DNA of 64,000 nucleotides. Origin: Haemophilus massiliensis (GTDB taxonomy: Bacteria; Pseudomonadota; Gammaproteobacteria; Enterobacterales; Pasteurellaceae). The translations under genes and the position numbers were made by a program. Where the stretch lies: positions 429,146 to 493,145 of the forward strand of contig LM994636.1 in NCBI GenBank assembly GCA_000752995.2, read 5' to 3'. Shown here piece after piece: positions 9,420 to 18,564 of this stretch. The notes under the pieces are model-generated. The model was given only the letters and a program-made list of their open reading frames with translations, was not told the origin of the DNA and searched no databases. Numbering within the stretch: position 1 is the first letter of the stretch; every line of letters begins with the position of its first letter.

Positions 9420-9435
9420 TGTGAATAAGATCACA
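9420..9435 (+). promoter_or_regulatory. CRP site in the gntR / ABC operon divergent region
   Basis: TGTGA-N6-TCACA is a perfect symmetric CRP consensus. It lies 15 bp from the gntR ATG and about 148 bp before the ATPase gene, so it is best placed to activate the plus-strand operon. It marks the cluster as a carbon-source system. Confidence 0.75.
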
Positions 9436-9453
9436 GTTTTATTTATCAAAGTA

Positions 9454-9491
9454 AGACATCATATGTTTAAAAGATAAGACGTATGATGTCT
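9454..9491 (+). promoter_or_regulatory. Probable operator of the GntR regulator
   Basis: AGACATCATA (9454-9463) and TATGATGTCT (9482-9491) are perfect inverted 10-mers, 28 bp centre to centre. A TTGACG that could be a -35 box starts two bases later (9493). The location between divergent genes and the symmetry suggest repressor binding at two half sites or two sites. The link to this GntR protein is inferred. Confidence 0.6.
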
Positions 9492-9582
9492 GTTGACGTG
9501 TAGTAGCTTAATTTTCTATCTAAATATATCTGTTGTAAAGCACTAATTATTTTATATCTCCAATGTATAAAAAGGTGAGTAT

Positions 9583-10686
9583 ATGGCAACACTATCACTT
9601 AAGAATATTTATAAACGATATAACAACGGTTTTGAAGCTGTTCGAGATTTTAATCTTGAAGTAATTGACCGAGAATTTATTGCCTTAGTCGGTCCTTCTG
9701 GCTGTGGTAAATCTACGACACTCAGAATGATTGCGGGATTGGATGAGATTACTGAAGGAGAGTTTTACATTGATAATATTCTAGTCAACGATATTGAAGC
9801 CAAAGATCGTGATATTGCAATGGTGTTTCAATCCTATGCACTGTATCCGCATATGACGGTTTATGACAATATGGCGTTTGCACTAAAACTTCGTCACTTC
9901 TCAAAAGAAGAAATTGATCATAAAGTCAAACAGGCAGCAAAAATCTTAGGTTTGGAACAATTACTCAGCCGAAAACCCAAAGCCTTATCTGGCGGTCAAC
10001 GCCAGCGCGTTGCATTGGGAAGAACTATTGTTCGTTCTCCCAAAGTATTTTTAATGGATGAACCGCTTTCAAATTTAGATGCTAAACTGCGTAGTAACAT
10101 GCGCGCGGAGATTATTCGTATTCATAAAAGCTTAAATGCTACAACTATTTATGTGACTCATGATCAAACTGAGGCGATGACAATGGCAGATCGTATCGTC
10201 GTTATGAAAAATGGTGTAGTACAGCAAATTGGATCGCCAAAAGAGATTTATAATCGTCCGAATAATCTTTTTGTAGCAGGTTTTATTGGCGCCCCTACAA
10301 TGAATTTTATTCAAGGTATCATTCGAAACAATTATTTCTGTACAGAGACTATATCGTTACTTATCCCTGATGCATGGTATGGTTTAATCCGGGATAAAGG
10401 ATTTGAAAATAAAAGCATTATATTGGGTATTCGTCCCGAAAATATTTCTAATGATCCTCTTTTACTGGGGGTACATCAAAAGGCAATAATTCTGGCTCAA
10501 ATTAATGTTGCGGAATTATTGGGGGCTGAATATATCTTACATACCGACATTGACGGACAACCTATAAAATCCGTTGTGCATTCCCATCAAGATATTGAAA
10601 TGGGGCAACATATCCATTTAGCGTTTGATATGAAACATGCACATTTTTTTGACCCACAAACTGAAATTTCATTACTACAATTATAG
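9583..10686 (+). CDS. Sugar ABC transporter ATPase (MsmX/UgpC type)
   Basis: ATPase for a carbohydrate importer of the CUT1 class, 367 residues. It has Walker A GPSGCGKST (38-46), Q-loop VFQSYALYPHMT, signature LSGGQRQRVALGR, Walker [14 protein letters not shown] and switch THDQTEA. The C-terminal MalK-like regulatory region follows (LGIRPENISN). The start has AAGGTGAG just upstream. It is the first gene of a five-gene operon; having the ATPase first is less usual than having the binding protein first. Confidence 0.93.
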   Translation: MATLSLKNIYKRYNNGFEAVRDFNLEVIDREFIALVGPSGCGKSTTLRMIAGLDEITEGEFYIDNILVNDIEAKDRDIAMVFQSYALYPHMTVYDNMAFALKLRHFSKEEIDHKVKQAAKILGLEQLLSRKPKALSGGQRQRVALGRTIVRSPKVFLMDEPLSNLDAKLRSNMRAEIIRIHKSLNATTIYVTHDQTEAMTMADRIVVMKNGVVQQIGSPKEIYNRPNNLFVAGFIGAPTMNFIQGIIRNNYFCTETISLLIPDAWYGLIRDKGFENKSIILGIRPENISNDPLLLGVHQKAIILAQINVAELLGAEYILHTDIDGQPIKSVVHSHQDIEMGQHIHLAFDMKHAHFFDPQTEISLLQL

Positions 10687-10717
10687 TACCGTGATACGGC
10701 TTACAGGAGACTATTTC

Positions 10718-12070
10718 ATGAAACTAAAAAGATTGTTCTCAACATTATTCTCTATCATTGCCGGTATATCAGTATTGGCAGGCTGTGATAATAAAGAGAC
10801 CGCTCAGATTCACAGTGAGATGCCTAAAGAGGGGCAGGAATTGGTAGGCAATATTACCTTTTGGCATTCTTTCACTCAAGGGCCTCGTCTGGAGGTTATT
10901 CAGCAGGCTGCAAAAGAATTTGAACAAAAACATCCGAAAGTCAAAATTAAAATTGAAACGTTTTCTTGGAATGATTTTTATACGAAATGGACAACGGGAT
11001 TATCTTCCGGCAATGTACCTGATATGAGTACAGCGTTACCAAATCATGTAATTGAGATGATTAATTTCGGTGCGTTACAACCTATTGGCGATGTTATTGA
11101 TAGTATTGGCCGGGATAAGTTTGCAGAAGGTGCGATTAATGAAGGTACCGTAAAAGGCGAAAACTATGCAATTCCGCTTTACTCACATGCACAAGTTATG
11201 TGGATACGCAAAGATTTACTTGCTCAGAATAATTTATCTGTTCCAAAAACCTGGGATGAACTTTATCATGCTGCAAAAATACTGACCAAAGATGGGATCT
11301 ACGGGTTATCCGTACCGATGGGAAGTAATGACTTTATGGCAACACGTTTTTTAAACCTTTATGTGAGAAGTGCGGGCGAAAGTTTATTAACTCCAGACTT
11401 AAAAGTTAATCTTACTAGTCCGATCGCCCAAGAAGGAATTAAATATTGGGTAAAAATGTATAAAGAAACCTCACCGAAAGATTCGGTGAACTACAATGTA
11501 TTACAGCAAGCAACCTTATATTATCAAGGTAAAACGGCATTTGATTTTAACTCCGGTTTTCAAATCGGCGGTGTAAAAGCCAACTCACCACAATTGCTTG
11601 AGCAGATTGACGCTTACCCGTTACCTCGCATCCATGCCGATGATCCTGAAACAGGTATTGAAAGAGCAAACATACCGATGGTGATCTGGAAAGCATCTAA
11701 ATATCCTGATGTTGCTAAAGCATTTATGAAAACTCTCTATGATAAAGAGAAATATATCCAGTTCTTAAAAGCAGTCCCGGTAGGTATGCTACCTGCCATT
11801 AAAGGTATCTCTGATGAACCTTCTTATAGGGAGGAGCCAGTTATACAACAATTTAGCCATGCTGAAAAAGTTATTTCTCAGGCACTTGAGAAAGGTATTG
11901 CAATCGGCTATGAACACGGCCCTAATGTACAGGCAGGTATTTTAACCAATCAGCATATTATCGAGAAGATGTTCCAAGATATCGTTGTTAACGGCACGGA
12001 TCCTATGGTTGCCGCACAAAAAGCGGAAAAAGAATTAAATAGTCTATTTGAGGCGATCATCGCACAGTAA
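10718..12070 (+). CDS. Sugar-binding lipoprotein of an ABC transporter
   Basis: Extracellular solute-binding protein of the MalE/UgpB type, 450 residues. The ATG at 10718 is preceded by ACAGGAGA and starts a lipoprotein signal peptide with lipobox LAGC (Cys23). The residue after the cysteine is Asp24, the classical inner-membrane retention signal, so the protein should stay tethered on the periplasmic face of the inner membrane. The conserved binding-protein pattern ITFWHSFTQGPR follows. Start codons further upstream overlap the ATPase gene and lack a signal peptide. Substrate unknown. Confidence 0.92.
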   Translation: MKLKRLFSTLFSIIAGISVLAGCDNKETAQIHSEMPKEGQELVGNITFWHSFTQGPRLEVIQQAAKEFEQKHPKVKIKIETFSWNDFYTKWTTGLSSGNVPDMSTALPNHVIEMINFGALQPIGDVIDSIGRDKFAEGAINEGTVKGENYAIPLYSHAQVMWIRKDLLAQNNLSVPKTWDELYHAAKILTKDGIYGLSVPMGSNDFMATRFLNLYVRSAGESLLTPDLKVNLTSPIAQEGIKYWVKMYKETSPKDSVNYNVLQQATLYYQGKTAFDFNSGFQIGGVKANSPQLLEQIDAYPLPRIHADDPETGIERANIPMVIWKASKYPDVAKAFMKTLYDKEKYIQFLKAVPVGMLPAIKGISDEPSYREEPVIQQFSHAEKVISQALEKGIAIGYEHGPNVQAGILTNQHIIEKMFQDIVVNGTDPMVAAQKAEKELNSLFEAIIAQ

Positions 12071-12078
12071 CTTATTAC

Positions 12079-12130
12079 AATCCCCTAATCATTAATAAAA
12101 CATACTTTTATTAAAAGTATTAAGGGGATT
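12079..12130 (+). repeat. Nested hairpins between binding-protein and permease genes
   Basis: Outer stem AATCCCCT / AGGGGATT (12079-12086, 12123-12130) encloses an inner perfect 8-bp stem ATACTTTT / AAAAGTAT with a 3-base loop (12102-12120). There is no T-run after it. It probably protects the binding-protein message from 3' decay and lowers downstream expression. Confidence 0.6.
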
Positions 12131-12162
12131 ATTGTCTAAAAAATTGGTAAGGAGTCTTCCTT

Positions 12163-13047
12163 ATGTATTATCGTCATAATAATTACGCAAGATGGATATT
12201 TGTATTACCTGCATTATTAGTCGTTTCAGTATTATTTATTTATCCGTTTTTATCGAGTATTTTTTATAGCTTCACGAATAAAAATTTAATCATACCGACA
12301 TATTCCTTTGTAGGATTAGCAAATTATAAGGCTGTCCTTTACGATCCTAAATTTTGGCTATCATTTTGGCATTCGCTGATATGGACTGCTTTCTCTCTGA
12401 TAGGGCAAGTTCTGGTGGGCTTTGCGCTTGCATTAGCATTAAACCGAGTTAAACATCTTAAATGGCTTTATAAAATACTATTGATCGTACCTTGGGCATT
12501 CCCAACTATTGTTATCGCATTTTCTTGGCAGTGGATTCTCAACGGTGTTTATGGGTACCTGCCGAATATACTTGTTCAACTGGGATTTATGGAGATTGCA
12601 CCGAATTTTTTGGCAGATCGTACCTGGGCATTTGTTTGTTTGGTATTTATTAATATTTGGTTTGGAGCCCCGCTGATTATGGTCAATATTTTATCCGCAC
12701 TTCAAACAATTCCTTCCGATCAATATGAAGCTGCCAAAATTGATGGTGCAAATATGTGGCAAGTATTCCGATACATTACCTTTCCTCATATTAAAGTCGT
12801 CGTGGGGTTGCTGGTCGTATTACGTACTATCTGGGTATTTAATAATTTTGACATTATTTATCTGATCACCGGTGGTGGGCCTGCGGATTCTACGATAACT
12901 CTGCCGATATACGCTTACGACATGGGGTGGGGAAGTAAGTTATTAGGTCGTTCATCTGCGGTGACTGTATTACTCTTTATATTCCTGCTGGCAATTTGCT
13001 TTATCTATTTCAAGATTATTCAACATTGGGAAAAGGAGAATAAATAA
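12163..13047 (+). CDS. Sugar ABC transporter permease (MalF/UgpA type)
   Basis: Inner-membrane permease, 294 residues with six predicted helices. The EAA loop reads YEAAKIDGANMWQVFRYITF, which docks to the ATPase. Its ribosome site AAGGA lies in a small hairpin (AAGGA, 4-base loop, TCCTT) just before the ATG, which may reduce its translation. Ends 1 bp before the next permease gene. Confidence 0.92.
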   Translation: MYYRHNNYARWIFVLPALLVVSVLFIYPFLSSIFYSFTNKNLIIPTYSFVGLANYKAVLYDPKFWLSFWHSLIWTAFSLIGQVLVGFALALALNRVKHLKWLYKILLIVPWAFPTIVIAFSWQWILNGVYGYLPNILVQLGFMEIAPNFLADRTWAFVCLVFINIWFGAPLIMVNILSALQTIPSDQYEAAKIDGANMWQVFRYITFPHIKVVVGLLVVLRTIWVFNNFDIIYLITGGGPADSTITLPIYAYDMGWGSKLLGRSSAVTVLLFIFLLAICFIYFKIIQHWEKENK

Positions 13048-13048
13048 A

Positions 13049-13882
13049 ATGAAAAAGAAATCTTCATTACCAGGAGATATTATTTCTCATCTCTTTTTGG
13101 TTTGTTCAGCGATTATCGCAGTATTTCCGTTAATTTGGATTTTTCTTTCCTCTGTAAAAAGCAAGGGAGAATTGACAAGTGAACCTACTCGATTCTGGCC
13201 AAAAGTATTTACGCTGGATTATTTTGAACATGTAATAAATGATCTAAATTTTATTATAAATATTAAAAATAGCCTATTTATTTCGCTGGTTACCACTGCC
13301 ATTGCCATTACAATCTCTGCAATGGCAGCCTATGGCATAGTGCGATTTTTCCCAAAACTGGGGGCGGTGATGTCAAGGTTATTAGTCACAACCTATATTT
13401 TCCCGCCTATTTTACTGGCTATACCTTATTCCATCGCAATGGCAAAGGTAGGCTTAACCAATACAACTACAGGGTTAATCGTCGTATATCTCTCTTTCAG
13501 TGTACCCTATGCCGTGTGGCTATTAGTCGGTTTTTTCCAAACTGTACCCATTGAGATCGAAGAAGCGGCCAAAATAGATGGTGCAGGTAAATTTACGATT
13601 TTTTTCAGAATCGTATTACCGCTTGTCGCACCGGGTATCGTTGCAACCGCTATTTATACTTTTATTAATGCGTGGAATGAATTTTTATATGCCCTCATTC
13701 TCGTTAATGATACTAGCAAGATGACTGTCGCCGTTGCCTTGCGTTCCCTTAACGGCGCAGAAATTCTTGACTGGGGCGATATGATGGCGGCATCGGTTAT
13801 TGTAGTCATTCCATCGGTACTATTTTTTTGTTTTATCCAGAATAAGATTGCGGGAGGATTATCTGAAGGGTCAGTTAAATAA
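13049..13882 (+). CDS. Sugar ABC transporter permease (MalG/UgpE type)
   Basis: Second inner-membrane permease, 277 residues with six predicted helices. The EAA loop is IEEAAKIDGAGKFTIFFRIV, and VATAIYTFINAWNEFLYAL is the usual C-terminal MalG-type signature. AAAAGGAGA lies upstream within the end of the preceding gene. Together with the ATPase and lipoprotein it completes a CUT1 importer. Confidence 0.92.
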   Translation: MKKKSSLPGDIISHLFLVCSAIIAVFPLIWIFLSSVKSKGELTSEPTRFWPKVFTLDYFEHVINDLNFIINIKNSLFISLVTTAIAITISAMAAYGIVRFFPKLGAVMSRLLVTTYIFPPILLAIPYSIAMAKVGLTNTTTGLIVVYLSFSVPYAVWLLVGFFQTVPIEIEEAAKIDGAGKFTIFFRIVLPLVAPGIVATAIYTFINAWNEFLYALILVNDTSKMTVAVALRSLNGAEILDWGDMMAASVIVVIPSVLFFCFIQNKIAGGLSEGSVK

Positions 13883-13944
13883 ATCTAATATCTTAATCTA
13901 ATTCTTAATACAAACTTAATTCTCTCAAATGTAGGAGACAAAAA

Positions 13945-15051
13945 ATGATCAACTATGGCGTTGTAGGAGTAGGATATTTCGGTGCGGATCTTGCTCGCTT
14001 TATGAATGAATTTGATAATGCACGAATTACTGTCGTTTATGATCCTGAGAACGGCAAGGCGATTGCTGACGAACTCGGTTGTGATTCCGCAGGTAGTTTA
14101 GATGAATTAGTAAGCCGTGATGATGTGGATTGTGTGATTGTCGCCACGCCGAATTATCTGCATAAAGAACCGGTTATCCTCGCCGCAAAACATAAAAAAC
14201 ATGTTTTCTGTGAAAAACCTATTGCACTCAGTTATAAAGATTGTGATGAAATGGTCAAGAGCTGTGAAGAAAATGGCGTAATTTTTATGGCCGGGCACGT
14301 AATGAACTTTTTTAACGGTGTTCATCGTGCTAAAGATCTCATTAATCGGGGAGTAATCGGTAAAGTATTATATTGCCATACTGCCCGCAATGGTTGGGAA
14401 GAAGCCCAGCCCAGCATATCTTGGAAAAAAGTTCGTGAAAAATCCGGCGGACATTTGTATCACCATATTCACGAATTAGATTGCGTACAGTTTCTTATGG
14501 GCGGGATGCCGAAAGCCGTTTATATGAATGCCGCTAATGTCGCGCATAATACTCCTGAATTTGGTGATGAAGATGATATGATCTTCATCAATCTGGAATT
14601 TGATAACAATCGTTTTGCGGTTTTAGAATGGGGTTCGGCTTTTCGTTGGGGGGAGCATTATGTTCTCATTCAAGGCACAAAAGGTGCGATTAAACTGGAT
14701 ATGTATCACTGCAAAGGGACTTTGCGTGTTGATGGCAAAGACAGTCATTTCCTTATTCATGAAAGCCAAGAAGAAGATGATGACAGAACAAGGATTTATA
14801 CTAGTTCGGAAATGGATGGTGCGATTCAATACGGTAAACCGGGAAAACGCACCCCAATGTGGCTAAGTTCTATTATGAAGAAAGAGATGAAATACCTCAA
14901 TGATATCCTTCATGGTATGAAGCCTACCGAAGAATTTATAAAATTGCTCACCGGGGAAGCGGCAAGAGCTGCAATCGCCACTGCGGATGCCTGCACATTA
15001 TCAGCAAAAGAACACCGTCGGGTTGAATTACACGAAATCCTACATAAATAA
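13945..15051 (+). CDS. Gfo/Idh/MocA-family oxidoreductase, canonical EKP
   Basis: NAD(P)-dependent dehydrogenase, 368 residues. Rossmann motif GVGYFG (8-13), EKP at 90-92 with the catalytic lysine 91 present, then GGHLYHHIHELD (168-179) carrying the histidine and aspartate of the active site. The same IHELD is found in the divergent paralogue at 7638, so the two are probably a related pair acting on one substrate. The ribosome site is GTAGGAGA. Last gene of the ABC operon. Such enzymes next to CUT1 importers often oxidise sugars or the C3 position of glycosides (as in the E. coli ycj cluster); the substrate here is not deducible. Confidence 0.88.
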   Translation: MINYGVVGVGYFGADLARFMNEFDNARITVVYDPENGKAIADELGCDSAGSLDELVSRDDVDCVIVATPNYLHKEPVILAAKHKKHVFCEKPIALSYKDCDEMVKSCEENGVIFMAGHVMNFFNGVHRAKDLINRGVIGKVLYCHTARNGWEEAQPSISWKKVREKSGGHLYHHIHELDCVQFLMGGMPKAVYMNAANVAHNTPEFGDEDDMIFINLEFDNNRFAVLEWGSAFRWGEHYVLIQGTKGAIKLDMYHCKGTLRVDGKDSHFLIHESQEEDDDRTRIYTSSEMDGAIQYGKPGKRTPMWLSSIMKKEMKYLNDILHGMKPTEEFIKLLTGEAARAAIATADACTLSAKEHRRVELHEILHK

Positions 15052-15057
15052 TATCCG

Positions 15058-15082
15058 GCCGGAGTAAATATCTCCGGCTTTT
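15058..15082 (+). terminator. Terminator of the sugar ABC operon
   Basis: GCCGGAG and CTCCGGC form a 7-bp stem with a 7-base loop, followed by TTTT, 7 bp past the stop. Confidence 0.8.
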
Positions 15083-15165
15083 ATAATTATATTCCCAGGC
15101 GCGTCAACGTATGAGTCGGCGTGACAGTTGTTATTATCGTAAAGATGGCAAGTTTTTTCAGAGTA

Positions 15166-16290
15166 TTATTTCACTTCTTTAAACATGATCTCACTCGGGA
15201 TGACATCTCCCTGCCAGTAGAGTTCGGCGGCGACTTTTTCCGCCAGCAGCAGGAAGGATTGGGCGATTTCGCTGTGCGGTGCGGAGATGACGGTCGGGGT
15301 GCCATTGTCCATGTCTTCGCGTAAACGGATATGCAGCGGTTGCTGCGCTAAGACTTTAACCTGATATTTTTCCGCCATTTTTTCCGCGCCGCCGGTGCCA
15401 AAAATCGGTTCCTGATGACCACAGTTGCTGCAAATATGGACTGACATATTTTCTACAATTCCCAGTACCGGTACGGCAACGCGCTGGAACATTGCCACGC
15501 CTTTGATTGCGTCGATTAATGCGATGTCCTGCGGTGTTGTCACTACAATGGCACCGGTTACCGGAATTTGCTGCGACAGGGTAAGCTGAATATCGCCGGT
15601 ACCCGGCGGCATATCAATAACCAGATAATCCAGTTCTTTGCCGTCGTTAGCCCATAGCGTTTCTTGCAGCAGCTGGTTTAAGGCACTGCTTGCCATCGGA
15701 CCGCGCCATATTGTCGCGCTGTCGGCATCCATTAGAAAACCGATGGAATTGGCGATAATGCCGTGTGCCTGAATCGGGTTAATATGTTGATTGTCCGGAG
15801 AGGTTGGGCGCTGGTCTGCCGCACCAAGCATGTGCGGGATCGAAGGACCGTAAATATCTGCATCCAGAATGCCGACATGCGCACCTTGTGCTTGCAATGC
15901 CAGTGCCAGATTGACCGCTACGGTGGATTTTCCCACCCCGCCTTTGCCGGAGCTGACGGCAATAATATTTTTGACGCCTTTGACTGCCGGATGATTATTG
16001 GCGCGTTTTAACGTGGCGATTTGGTAGGTCAGCAGCCATTTAATTTGGCGGGTTTCGCTGATTTTTTGCAACGGTTCGGAAAGTGCGGTCTGTAATTGTG
16101 CAAATCCGGTGTTCCAAGCAAAGGGCATGGTGATTTCAACGCGCAGAGTTTCGCCACCTTTTTCCACTTTTTTGACGGCGTTCAGTACGAGCAGATCTCG
16201 TTGTAATGCGGGATGCCGGAATTGTTGAAACTGTGATTGAATTTGTTGTTTTTGCGTGTCGGTCAGATTTTCAGAAAAGAAAATAGCCAT
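15166..16290 (-). CDS. apbC: Iron-sulfur cluster carrier protein Mrp/ApbC
   Basis: Cytoplasmic P-loop ATPase that carries Fe-S clusters to target proteins, 374 residues. An N-terminal MIP18-like region (about 1-90) precedes the deviant Walker A SSGKGGVGKST (113-123). The cluster-binding CxxC is in HICSNCGHQEP. It is divergent from metG, as in E. coli (mrp/metG). One uptake core lies inside the gene at 16081. Confidence 0.96.
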   Translation of the reverse strand: MAIFFSENLTDTQKQQIQSQFQQFRHPALQRDLLVLNAVKKVEKGGETLRVEITMPFAWNTGFAQLQTALSEPLQKISETRQIKWLLTYQIATLKRANNHPAVKGVKNIIAVSSGKGGVGKSTVAVNLALALQAQGAHVGILDADIYGPSIPHMLGAADQRPTSPDNQHINPIQAHGIIANSIGFLMDADSATIWRGPMASSALNQLLQETLWANDGKELDYLVIDMPPGTGDIQLTLSQQIPVTGAIVVTTPQDIALIDAIKGVAMFQRVAVPVLGIVENMSVHICSNCGHQEPIFGTGGAEKMAEKYQVKVLAQQPLHIRLREDMDNGTPTVISAPHSEIAQSFLLLAEKVAAELYWQGDVIPSEIMFKEVK

Positions 16291-16456
16291 AACTGATATT
16301 CCTTTAAGCTGGTGAAGTAAATTTGTCGGATATATTTAAACACGCCGAATCGGCCGTGTTAAGTCAAAATTGCGAAAAGTGCGGTTGAGCTGGAAAAAAT
16401 ACCGTGAATCAGGTAAAATCTACGCCGATTTTTTTGAGGAGAAAGGTAGATAAATC

Positions 16457-18502
16457 ATGTCAAATCCGGCGCGTAAAATTTTGGTCACCTGTGCATTACC
16501 TTATGCCAATGGACCGATTCATTTAGGTCACATGTTAGAACATATTCAGGCGGATATTTGGGTGCGTTTTCAGCGTATGCGCGGCAACGAAATTTACTTT
16601 GTTTGTGCCGATGACGCACACGGTACGCCGATTATGTTAAAAGCGGATCAAATGGGCATTACACCGGAGCAGCTGATTGACGATGTGCGGCAAAAGCATA
16701 TGGCGGATTTTGCCGGCTTCAATATCAGTTTTGATAATTACCATTCCACTCATAGCGAAGAAAATAAGCTGTTGTCCGAAACGATTTATCAGGCATTAAA
16801 AACCAACGGGTTTATTAAAAGTCGTACTATTTCACAGTTGTTCGACCCGGAAAAGGGCATGTTTTTGCCTGATCGTTTCGTTAAAGGCACATGCCCGAAA
16901 TGCAAATCGCCGGATCAGTACGGCGATAATTGCGAGGTTTGTTCGGCGACTTATAGCCCGACCGAGCTGATTAATCCGCATTCGACGGTTTCCGGTGCCA
17001 CTCCGGTGCTGAAAGAAAGCGAACATTTCTTTTTTGATCTGCCGAGTTTTGAAAGCATGCTGAAAGACTGGATCCATTCCGGCACATTGCAGCAGGAAGT
17101 GGCGAATAAAATGCGCGAATGGTTTGACGCCGGGCTACAGCAATGGGATATTTCCCGTGATGCACCGTATTTCGGGTTTAAAATTCCGAATACACAGGAT
17201 AAGTATTTCTATGTCTGGTTGGATGCACCGATCGGTTATATGGCGTCGTTTAAAAATCTTTGCGATAAAAAAGGCACGCTTGATTTCGACAGTTTCTGGC
17301 GGCATGACAGCCAAGCCGAACTTTATCATTTTATCGGTAAGGATATCATGTATTTCCATTCCTTGTTCTGGCCGGCAATGCTGGAGGGCGCGGGGCTGCG
17401 TAAGCCGAATAATATTTTCGTGCATGGTTATGTCACGGTAAACGGCGAGAAAATGTCTAAATCGCGCGGTACCTTTATTCAAGCGGCGACTTATCTGAAA
17501 CATTTGGATCCGGAATGTTTGCGTTATTACTACGCGGCGAAATTAAGCAGCCGAATTGATGATCTGGATTTAAATCTGGAAGATTTTGTGCAGCGCGTCA
17601 ATACAGATTTAGTTAATAAACTGGTCAATCTGGCTTCGCGTAATGCCGGTTTTATGCAGAAACGATTTGACGGTCAACTGGCGGATAAATTAGACGATGA
17701 GGCATTATTTGCAGAATTTACCGCACAATCGGAGCAAATCGCGACATATTATGAACAGCGCGAATTCGGCAAAGCGGTGCGTGAGATTATGGCGTTGACC
17801 GATAAGGCGAATAAATACATTGACGACAAAGCGCCTTGGGTGATTGCCAAACAACCGGAACGTGAGGCTGAATTACAGCAGGTTTGTTCTATGGGCATTC
17901 AGCTGTTCCGGGTGTTAATGGGCTATTTAAAGCCGATATTGCCACAACTGGCGCAGCGCGCCGAGGCGTTTTTGCAAACTGAACTGACGTGGGAGAATTT
18001 AACCGCGCCGTTACTGACACATCAGATTGCTCCGTTTAAAGCCTTATTTGCTCGTTTGGAGATGAAGCAAATTGAGGCGATGATCGCCGCTTCAAAAGCG
18101 GAAAACGCACAAGTGAACCAAAGTGCGGTGAAAAATGGCGGAGTTTCTGCAACCCAAGTTGAACCTTTTGAACCGACGGTCAGCATCGATGATTTCGCCA
18201 AACTGGATTTGCGTGTGGCGAAAGTATTGAAATGCGAAGCGGTACCGGAGAGCAATAAACTGCTGAAATTTATGCTGGATTTAGGCGTGGAAACCCGACA
18301 GGTATTTTCCGGCATTAAAGCCGCCTATGACAAGCCGGAGCAGTTGGAAGGGCGCTTTGTGATTATGGTCGCCAATCTGGCGCCGCGCAAGATGAAATTC
18401 GGCGTTTCCGAAGGGATGATCTTATCGGCAGGTAGCGGCGGCAGTGATTTATTCCTGCTGGATGTGGATCAGGGCGCGCAGCCGGGCAGTCGAGTAAAAT
18501 AA
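16457..18502 (+). CDS. metG: Methionyl-tRNA synthetase
   Basis: Charges tRNA-Met. Class I motifs HLGH (in [12 protein letters not shown], near residue 24) and KMSKS (near 333) are present. A zinc knuckle with [17 protein letters not shown] follows the first half of the catalytic domain, and a C-terminal EMAP/Trbp111-type tRNA-binding domain (about 575-681, [16 protein letters not shown]) serves dimerisation and tRNA affinity. Length 681 against 677 in E. coli. GAGGAGAAAGG precedes the ATG. Confidence 0.98.
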   Translation: MSNPARKILVTCALPYANGPIHLGHMLEHIQADIWVRFQRMRGNEIYFVCADDAHGTPIMLKADQMGITPEQLIDDVRQKHMADFAGFNISFDNYHSTHSEENKLLSETIYQALKTNGFIKSRTISQLFDPEKGMFLPDRFVKGTCPKCKSPDQYGDNCEVCSATYSPTELINPHSTVSGATPVLKESEHFFFDLPSFESMLKDWIHSGTLQQEVANKMREWFDAGLQQWDISRDAPYFGFKIPNTQDKYFYVWLDAPIGYMASFKNLCDKKGTLDFDSFWRHDSQAELYHFIGKDIMYFHSLFWPAMLEGAGLRKPNNIFVHGYVTVNGEKMSKSRGTFIQAATYLKHLDPECLRYYYAAKLSSRIDDLDLNLEDFVQRVNTDLVNKLVNLASRNAGFMQKRFDGQLADKLDDEALFAEFTAQSEQIATYYEQREFGKAVREIMALTDKANKYIDDKAPWVIAKQPEREAELQQVCSMGIQLFRVLMGYLKPILPQLAQRAEAFLQTELTWENLTAPLLTHQIAPFKALFARLEMKQIEAMIAASKAENAQVNQSAVKNGGVSATQVEPFEPTVSIDDFAKLDLRVAKVLKCEAVPESNKLLKFMLDLGVETRQVFSGIKAAYDKPEQLEGRFVIMVANLAPRKMKFGVSEGMILSAGSGGSDLFLLDVDQGAQPGSRVK

Positions 18503-18519
18503 GGCATCCAACACATTGA

Positions 18520-18557
18520 AAAAATCCCTTAATATTAATTTTATTAAGGGATTTTTT
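18520..18557. terminator. Bidirectional terminator between metG and mnmC
   Basis: AAAAATCCCTTAAT and ATTAAGGGATTTTT form a 14-bp perfect stem with a 9-base loop, with A-run on the left and T-run on the right. It lies between converging genes and should stop transcription from both. Confidence 0.9.
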
Positions 18558-18564
18558 ATGCGTT

